From Pantoea deleyi (GTDB lineage: Bacteria; Pseudomonadota; Gammaproteobacteria; Enterobacterales; Enterobacteriaceae), in contig NZ_CP071405.1 of NCBI RefSeq assembly GCF_022647325.1, positions 2,666,001 to 2,730,000 on the forward strand: 64,000 nt of DNA, read 5' to 3'. Position 1 is the stretch's first letter. The number at the start of each line of letters is the position of its first letter. This document shows, in pieces, positions 59,292 to 64,000 of the stretch. The translations under genes and the position numbers were made by a program. Below the pieces are notes generated by a model that did no database searches, was not told where the DNA came from, and worked only from the letters and a program-made list of their open reading frames with translations.

Positions 59292-60011
59292 TTAATGCTG
59301 TGCGGCAGTGCGGCTTTGCCAGGCCCGTCCCAGACGGGATTCGGCCCGCAGGAAGGCGCGGTTCGACAGCAGCGTCAGCAGCAGATAACAGGCACCGCCC
59401 ACAAGGTAAAAAGAGAAGTAATCGCGGGTTGAACCGGCTGCAATCTGGCTGGCCCGCATCAGTTCGACAATGCCGGTGACGGACACCAGCGCCGAATCTT
59501 TCAGGCTCATCTGCCAGACGTTCGACAGGCCCGGCAGGGCATAGCGCGCCACCTGCGGCAGCAGGATGCGTTGCCGGATGCGCCAGCGCGGCATACCGAT
59601 CGCCACAGCGGCTTCGATCTCCCCTTTCGCCAGCGCCAGCCGGGCGGCGCGATAGACTTCCGCCTGATAAGAGCCGGAGATCAGTCCGATCGCCAGCGCG
59701 CCGATCAGAAACGGCGGCGCTTCGATAAAGCCGTCCGCGCCAAACAGCTGTCCGATCTGCGTGATCACTCCCGATCCGCCGAAGTAGAACAGATAGATCA
59801 CCAGCAGTTCAGGAATGCCACGAAAGATGACCGAGTAGCTTTCCCCCAGCCAGCGCACCGCGCGATGCGGCGATAACCTGGCGGCGGCCACGCCCGATCC
59901 CACTACCGCGCCGACCAGCAGGGCGGTAAACGACAGCAGCAACGTGGTCAGCGTGGCACTCAGAATCAACCGTCCCCAGCCCTCCGGGCCAAAACTCAGC
60001 AGGCTTATCAT
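59292..60011 (-). CDS. Amino-acid ABC transporter permease (HisQ-type)
   Basis: A 239-aa HisMQ-family permease: FRGIPELLVIYLFYFGGSG and the EAA loop AAVAIGMPRWRIRQRILLPQV. Follows the binding-protein gene by 12 bp. Starts MISLLSFGPEGWG. Confidence 0.87.
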   Translation of the reverse strand: MISLLSFGPEGWGRLILSATLTTLLLSFTALLVGAVVGSGVAAARLSPHRAVRWLGESYSVIFRGIPELLVIYLFYFGGSGVITQIGQLFGADGFIEAPPFLIGALAIGLISGSYQAEVYRAARLALAKGEIEAAVAIGMPRWRIRQRILLPQVARYALPGLSNVWQMSLKDSALVSVTGIVELMRASQIAAGSTRDYFSFYLVGGACYLLLTLLSNRAFLRAESRLGRAWQSRTAAQH

Positions 60012-60023
60012 CAGTTACCTCAC

Positions 60024-60872
60024 TCAGGGTGTGACGTCAGTTTTGAACCACTTCTCACTCAGCTTTTTCACGGTGCCGTCGGCCAGTGCCGCTTTGATGG
60101 CCTGATCCAGCCGGGCTTTCAGATCGTTGTCTGCCATGCGTACCCCCATCGCCTCACCCTCACCCCAGACCGGTCCGCCCAGCTGTGGACCACTGAAACT
60201 GAGGTTACGGTTATCCGGTCGCGCCAGCATCGACTGCGCGAAGGTGACATCGTCGAAGACCGCATCGATACGTCCCGCCTGCAGATCGAGGATCGCATCC
60301 GCTGAGCTGGTGTATTCACGCACATCCGCCACCTCTTTGAAGTACCTGTCGATAAACGGCGTGTAGACCGTGCCAGAGGCGATTCCGATGGTTTTCCCCT
60401 TCAGCGCCGCCTTCAGCGGGGCGATGGCAGGCTCTATGGTTTTTTCATCGTCGGTAAGTTTGATGATCTGGCTGTCCGCGGGCAGCAGTGACCCTTTGAC
60501 CGTAATAAAAGTGGCGGGCGTGGAGGCGTAAGGCACGGTGAAATTCACCACTTTTTTGCGATCGGGGGTGATGACGATCGCATCCATAATCACATCATAT
60601 TTTCCGGCATTCAGTCCGGCGATCATGCCATCCCAGTTCTGCACCACCAGCTTGCACTGTATCGCCATGCGCTGGCAGAGATCCGCCATCAGCTCTGGTT
60701 CGAAACCGCCCAGCTTGCCGCCCGGCAGAGTGAGGTTCCAGGGTTCATAACTGCCTTCAGTGGCAATGGTGATCGACTTCCACTCTTTAGCGTGGGCGCC
60801 GACGCCGCAGAGCAGCAGAGTGGAAACCAGCGTAGTGAGACAAAAACGACGAAGAGTCAGCGGGTGCATCAT
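60024..60872 (-). CDS. Amino-acid ABC transporter substrate-binding protein
   Basis: A 282-aa SBP_bac_3 protein with a signal peptide ending GAHA-KEW. ITIATEGSYEPWNLTLPGGKLGGFEPELMADLC is the ligand-binding start typical of His/Lys/Arg binders. ATG 60872 has AGGAG 6 nt upstream; the 60 extra in-frame codons above it run through the operator region and are rejected. First gene of a five-gene operon; two HutC-type operators lie upstream, so urocanate-induced expression is expected. Confidence 0.88.
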   Translation of the reverse strand: MMHPLTLRRFCLTTLVSTLLLCGVGAHAKEWKSITIATEGSYEPWNLTLPGGKLGGFEPELMADLCQRMAIQCKLVVQNWDGMIAGLNAGKYDVIMDAIVITPDRKKVVNFTVPYASTPATFITVKGSLLPADSQIIKLTDDEKTIEPAIAPLKAALKGKTIGIASGTVYTPFIDRYFKEVADVREYTSSADAILDLQAGRIDAVFDDVTFAQSMLARPDNRNLSFSGPQLGGPVWGEGEAMGVRMADNDLKARLDQAIKAALADGTVKKLSEKWFKTDVTP

Positions 60873-60944
60873 GGGGTTCTCCTGAAGTAGCGGCCTGGTG
60901 ATCGCCCTGTCGATATTTAACATAAATTTCACAGGATGATATGT

Positions 60945-60958
60945 CATGTATATACAAG
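60945..60958. promoter_or_regulatory. HutC-type operator, proximal site before the transporter operon
   Basis: CATGTATATACAAG contains the palindrome TGTATATACA, close to the HutC operator pattern CTTGTATgTACAAG known from pseudomonads. It is 73 bp before the binding-protein start. Confidence 0.6.
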
Positions 60959-61039
60959 CTAATGACGCGCACTTCATCGCCGGCATTATCGTTTTGTGAG
61001 CCAGACGGGATTTATGATTCGGGTAAAGGCGCTGATTAA

Positions 61040-61053
61040 CTTGTACATACAAC
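61040..61053. promoter_or_regulatory. HutC-type operator, distal site before the transporter operon
   Basis: CTTGTACATACAAC: arms TTGTA/TACAA around CA. It lies 95 bp from the proximal site, about nine helical turns. Confidence 0.65.
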
Positions 61054-61179
61054 CAAGCAAAGGTTGTGCCAGCTCTGATAAGGCACCGAAAGCGGGAGGA
61101 AGGCCGGGTGCAGACAGGTGATAAGCCCCTGTCTGCACCCGGTCAGGGCAGCGCTGCACCGGGGTGGCGCAACGCCGGT
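61054..61179. other. Gap between hutG and the transporter promoter
   Basis: The about 125 bp after hutG contain a foldable stretch around 61107-61145 in which GTGCAGACAGG and CCTGTCTGCAC (61108-61118 and 61128-61138) form an 11-bp inverted repeat with loop TGATAAGCC. On the minus strand it follows the hutG stop and may end the hutIG transcript, although the T run is missing. Confidence 0.5.
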
Positions 61180-61971
61180 TTACTGTGGTTTTGCCTGTGC
61201 CAGCATGGCGTGGATCAGCGCCTTCAGCACTTTCTGCAGTTCGCCAGCCCGTGCCTGCTGCCAGGCGTAAGGCGGCGTCTCATCCATGTAGTTAAGCTGT
61301 GCCAGTTCCAGCTGCACGGCGTCGACCTGCTGCTGCGGCTGACCGTAAGCGCGGGTGATATACCCGCCTTTAAAGCGTCCGTTGATTACCCAGCTGTAGG
61401 CCTGCTGACCTGCGCACACCGCCTCAATGGCGGCGCTCATGGCGGGCGTGCAGCTGGCACCGTCGTTGGTGCCGATGTTGAGGTCGGGCAGCCGGCCCTC
61501 AAACAGGCGCGGAATTTCGCTGGCGATGGAGTGCGCGTCAAACAGCAGCGCATAGCCGTGCTGCGCCTTTAGCCGCGCCAGCTCCTGCTGAATCTGCTGA
61601 TGGTAAGGCTGCCAGATCCCGTCGATGTAGCCCTGCCGCGTGGTGGCATCCGGCGTTTTGCCTGGCGCAAAGGTCGGCGTGCCGTCGAACAGCGTCTCCG
61701 GAAACAGGCCGGTGGTGGCGCTGCTGTAGAGCGGCTGGTTGTCGGGTGGCCGGTTGAGATCGACCACAAAACGGGAGTAATGACCGATTAACACGCTGGC
61801 TCCCAGATCGCGGACAAAATCATAGAGCAGCGGAATATGCCAGTCGGTATCGGGTAAGCCGCGTGCGGCCTCACTTAATCCGGCCTCCACCTCTGGCGTC
61901 AGACGGGTTCCGGCATGCGGGATACTGACCAGCAGCGGCAGCGTGCCCTGGGTAAAATCAAAGGGGTTCAT
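61180..61971 (-). CDS. hutG: N-formylglutamate deformylase HutG
   Basis: A 263-aa N-formylglutamate amidohydrolase, final step of the five-step histidine pathway (N-formylglutamate to glutamate and formate). [14 protein letters not shown] at the N-terminus, [11 protein letters not shown] and [16 protein letters not shown] carry the metal and substrate residues. This is the HutG class that works with HutF. Start overlaps the hutI stop by 4 bp. Confidence 0.93.
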   Translation of the reverse strand: MNPFDFTQGTLPLLVSIPHAGTRLTPEVEAGLSEAARGLPDTDWHIPLLYDFVRDLGASVLIGHYSRFVVDLNRPPDNQPLYSSATTGLFPETLFDGTPTFAPGKTPDATTRQGYIDGIWQPYHQQIQQELARLKAQHGYALLFDAHSIASEIPRLFEGRLPDLNIGTNDGASCTPAMSAAIEAVCAGQQAYSWVINGRFKGGYITRAYGQPQQQVDAVQLELAQLNYMDETPPYAWQQARAGELQKVLKALIHAMLAQAKPQ

Positions 61972-63185
61972 TGCGGTTCTCCACGATAGATAACGGTACA
62001 GGGCAGTTCACCGCCCAGCCAGTAAACCAGCTCCGCCGGACGGGCCAGCGGCCAGTGAACAAAGTTCGCCACTTTGCCCGTCTCCAGCGAGCCGTGACTG
62101 TCAGCCAGCCCCAGCGCCTTTGCGCCCCACAGGGTCACGCCCGCCAGCGCCTCCTCCGGCGTCATGCCAAACAGGGTGCAGCCCATGTTCAGCATCAGGC
62201 GCAGCGACAGCGCAGGTGAGGTGCCGGGGTTGGCATCGCTGGCCAGCGCCATCGGCACGCCGTGGCGCCGGAAGAGATCGACCGGCGGACGCTGCGTCTC
62301 GCGCAGCAGATAAAAGGCACCGGGCAGCAGTACCGCGACTGTGCCATGCTGCGCCATCGCCCGGGCATCCTCTTCGGTGGCATATTCAAGATGGTCCGCC
62401 GAGAGCGCGCCATAGCGGGCCGCCAGCGCCGCCCCGCCCAGCGCCGAGAGCTGTTCAGCATGAAGCTTCACCGGCATCCCCAGCGCCACTGCCCGATCAA
62501 ACACCCGCGCCACCTGCTGCGGCGAAAAAGCGAGGTGCTCGCAGAACGCATCTACCGCGTCCGCCAGCCCCAGCGCCTGGACGCGCGGCAGCAGCCTCTC
62601 ACAGATAATATCGACCCAGCCCTCCGGATCCTCTCTGAACTCCGGCGGAAAGGCGTGGGCCGCCAGACAGGTGGCCCGGACATCGGCGGGCACGCGCTCC
62701 CCGAGCTGGCGAATTGCCCGCAGCATCCGCAGTTCGCTCTCCTCATCCAGCCCATAACCGGACTTGATCTCCACGGTGGTGACCCCTTCCGCCAGCAGGC
62801 GATCGAGCCGCCAGCGGGCCGATGCCACCAGCGCCTCTTCGGTGGCGGCGCGGGTGGCGCGCACGGTCGAGAGGATGCCGCCGCCCTGCGCGGCGATCTC
62901 CGCATAGCTGACGCCATTCAGGCGCTGCTCAAACTCCTGGCTGCGGTCACCGCCAAAGACCAGGTGAGTGTGGCAATCCACCAGCCCCGGCGTCACGATG
63001 CCGCCCGGCAGACGATGGTGCCGCTCGGCGACGAAGGCGGGCATCTCCGCCTCCGGCCCGACCCACACCAGCCTGCCCGCCCGCACCGCCAGCGCCCCCG
63101 CCGGTATCAGATGGTACTTCCCGTCACGCATGGTAACCAGGTCGGCCCCGGTCCACACCGTCTCTACGTGCATCTCATTTCCCAT
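61968..63185 (-). CDS. hutI: Imidazolonepropionase HutI
   Basis: A 405-aa metal-dependent amidohydrolase opening imidazolone-5-propionate to formimidoylglutamate. [15 protein letters not shown] gives the HxH pair, VKLHAEQLS and SADHLEYA further histidines, and [12 protein letters not shown] the catalytic Asp. ATG 63185 follows GGAGAG by 5 nt; 21 additional upstream codons would run through the operator and are rejected. Cotranscribed with hutG; divergent from hutF. Confidence 0.94.
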   Translation of the reverse strand: MGNEMHVETVWTGADLVTMRDGKYHLIPAGALAVRAGRLVWVGPEAEMPAFVAERHHRLPGGIVTPGLVDCHTHLVFGGDRSQEFEQRLNGVSYAEIAAQGGGILSTVRATRAATEEALVASARWRLDRLLAEGVTTVEIKSGYGLDEESELRMLRAIRQLGERVPADVRATCLAAHAFPPEFREDPEGWVDIICERLLPRVQALGLADAVDAFCEHLAFSPQQVARVFDRAVALGMPVKLHAEQLSALGGAALAARYGALSADHLEYATEEDARAMAQHGTVAVLLPGAFYLLRETQRPPVDLFRRHGVPMALASDANPGTSPALSLRLMLNMGCTLFGMTPEEALAGVTLWGAKALGLADSHGSLETGKVANFVHWPLARPAELVYWLGGELPCTVIYRGEPQ

Positions 63186-63231
63186 CGCGCTCTCCCGCCT
63201 CCGCCGTTTACAGGCTGCCTCAAAGTATGTA

Positions 63232-63245
63232 TATGTATATACAAC
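63232..63245. promoter_or_regulatory. HutC-type operator between hutI and hutF
   Basis: TATGTATATACAAC contains TGTATATACA (63234-63243), the same palindrome as before the transporter operon. It lies in the 81-bp gap, 22 bp before hutF and 47 bp before hutI, able to control both promoters. Confidence 0.65.
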
Positions 63246-63266
63246 CACATCCAGTGAGGATCAACC

Positions 63267-64000
63267 ATGGCGACTTTTTTTGCTCCCCGCGCTCTGCTGG
63301 CGACGGGATGGCAGCAGCAGGTGCGGATCACGGTCAGCGAGACCGGTTTTATCGACGCGATTACGCCGGACAGCCACGCGGATCAGGCGGTCCGGCTCGA
63401 CGGCGAGGTGATCCCGGCGATCGCCAACCTGCACTCTCACGCCTTCCAGCGCGCCATGGCGGGCCTCGCGGAAGTCGCGGGCGATCCGCAGGACAGTTTC
63501 TGGACCTGGCGGGATCGGATGTACCGCATGGTAGAGCGCCTGACGCCAGCGCAGGTGGGGGACATCGCCGCCCTGCTCTACATCGAGATGCTGAAAGGCG
63601 GTTACACCCAGGTGGCCGAGTTTCACTATCTGCATCACGACCCTGAGGGTGCGCCTTACAGCGACGACAGGATGCTGCAACAGCTGATCGACGCAGCAGC
63701 GATCGCCGGAATCGGCCAGACGCTGCTGCCGGTGCTCTACAGCTACAGCGGTTTTGGCAGCCAGCCCGCCACGGCCGGCCAGAAACGCTTTATTCAGCAG
63801 ACCGACCGCTATCTGGAACAGCAGGCGCGGCTGGAGAGATGGCAGCAGCAGCGGCCGCTGCTGAATCGCGGCCTCTGTTTCCATTCGCTGCGGGCGGTGA
63901 GCGAAAGCCAGATGCGGGAAGTGCTGGCGGCCAGCGACCCGACGCTGCCGGTGCATATACATGTGGCCGAGCAGCAGAAAGAGGTCAACGATTCGCTGGC
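63267..64000 (+). CDS. hutF: Formimidoylglutamate deiminase HutF, N-terminal part
   Basis: The first 244 codons of an amidohydrolase continue to the window end. VIPAIANLHSHAFQRAMAG has the HxH metal motif, and LHHDPEG and VHIHVAEQ fit HutF, which deiminates N-formimidoyl-glutamate to N-formylglutamate and ammonia. Its partner HutG is encoded nearby, so the organism uses the five-step route. ATG 63267 has a weak GAGGA site. Divergent from hutI under a shared HutC-type operator. hutC, hutU and a genuine hutH are not in the window. Confidence 0.9.
   Translation, partial: MATFFAPRALLATGWQQQVRITVSETGFIDAITPDSHADQAVRLDGEVIPAIANLHSHAFQRAMAGLAEVAGDPQDSFWTWRDRMYRMVERLTPAQVGDIAALLYIEMLKGGYTQVAEFHYLHHDPEGAPYSDDRMLQQLIDAAAIAGIGQTLLPVLYSYSGFGSQPATAGQKRFIQQTDRYLEQQARLERWQQQRPLLNRGLCFHSLRAVSESQMREVLAASDPTLPVHIHVAEQQKEVNDSL

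Noticed and set aside
62262..63257. 331-aa plus-strand frame opposite hutI
   Set aside because: Antisense shadow of hutI; Gln/His/Arg-rich.

Overview
The window is a contiguous piece of an enterobacterial chromosome. Nearly every gene is recognisable as an orthologue of the Escherichia coli cspD-to-glnQ region, but the protein divergence, the missing E. coli blocks and the added hut genes point to Erwiniaceae, most likely Pantoea or a close relative. The genus is inferred from gene content and remembered family sequences, not from a search.

Layout. 1-7.7 kb: cspD end, ybjD, lysO, poxB, ltaE, amiD, ybjQ, ybjP. 7.9-11.6 kb: the arginine ABC transporter artPIQM and artJ, with an ARG box before artJ. 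11.6-20.4 kb: rlmC, ybjO, the putrescine transporter potFGHI, then ybjC-nfsA-rimK-ybjN. 20.6-28.7 kb: grxA, ybjM, ybjL, the sigmaE-type small RNA gene rybB (not visible as an ORF), ybjG, dacC, a HAD hydrolase, yliI and a CynT-like carbonic anhydrase. 29.1-38.2 kb: the glutathione importer gsiABCD with iaaA and a DUF4385 gene, divergent from moeA-moeB. 38.2-39.5 kb: a 1.3-kb array of complex tandem repeats between the convergent genes moeB and ybiT. 39.6-46.9 kb: ybiT, an H-NS-family gene, an 870-bp gene-free stretch and a three-gene drug-efflux operon. 47-49.1 kb: ybiR, mntR and a cysteine-rich MntS-like small gene with two palindromic MntR-box candidates. 49.3-55.5 kb: ompX, rhtA, dps, the Ntr-type glnHPQ operon and rlmF. 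55.6-64 kb: a flavin reductase and a histidine-utilisation (hut) segment: an amino-acid ABC transporter operon ending in a histidase-like gene, hutG, hutI and divergent hutF, which runs off the end.

The main themes are ABC uptake of nitrogenous solutes (arginine, putrescine, glutathione, glutamine, histidine or urocanate), stress and redox enzymes (poxB, nfsA, grxA, dps) and envelope functions (amiD, dacC, ybjG, ompX, rybB). Regulatory DNA that can be read directly includes an ARG box, NtrC and sigma54 sites, a sigmaE promoter, a CRP-type palindrome at grxA, MntR-type boxes and three HutC-type operators.

The most unusual items are the moeB-ybiT repeat array, in which inverted arms change together in one unit; the histidase-like protein, which lacks both the Ala-Ser-Gly cofactor triad and the catalytic tyrosine; and the MntS-like protein with a CC-x2-C-x2-C extension.
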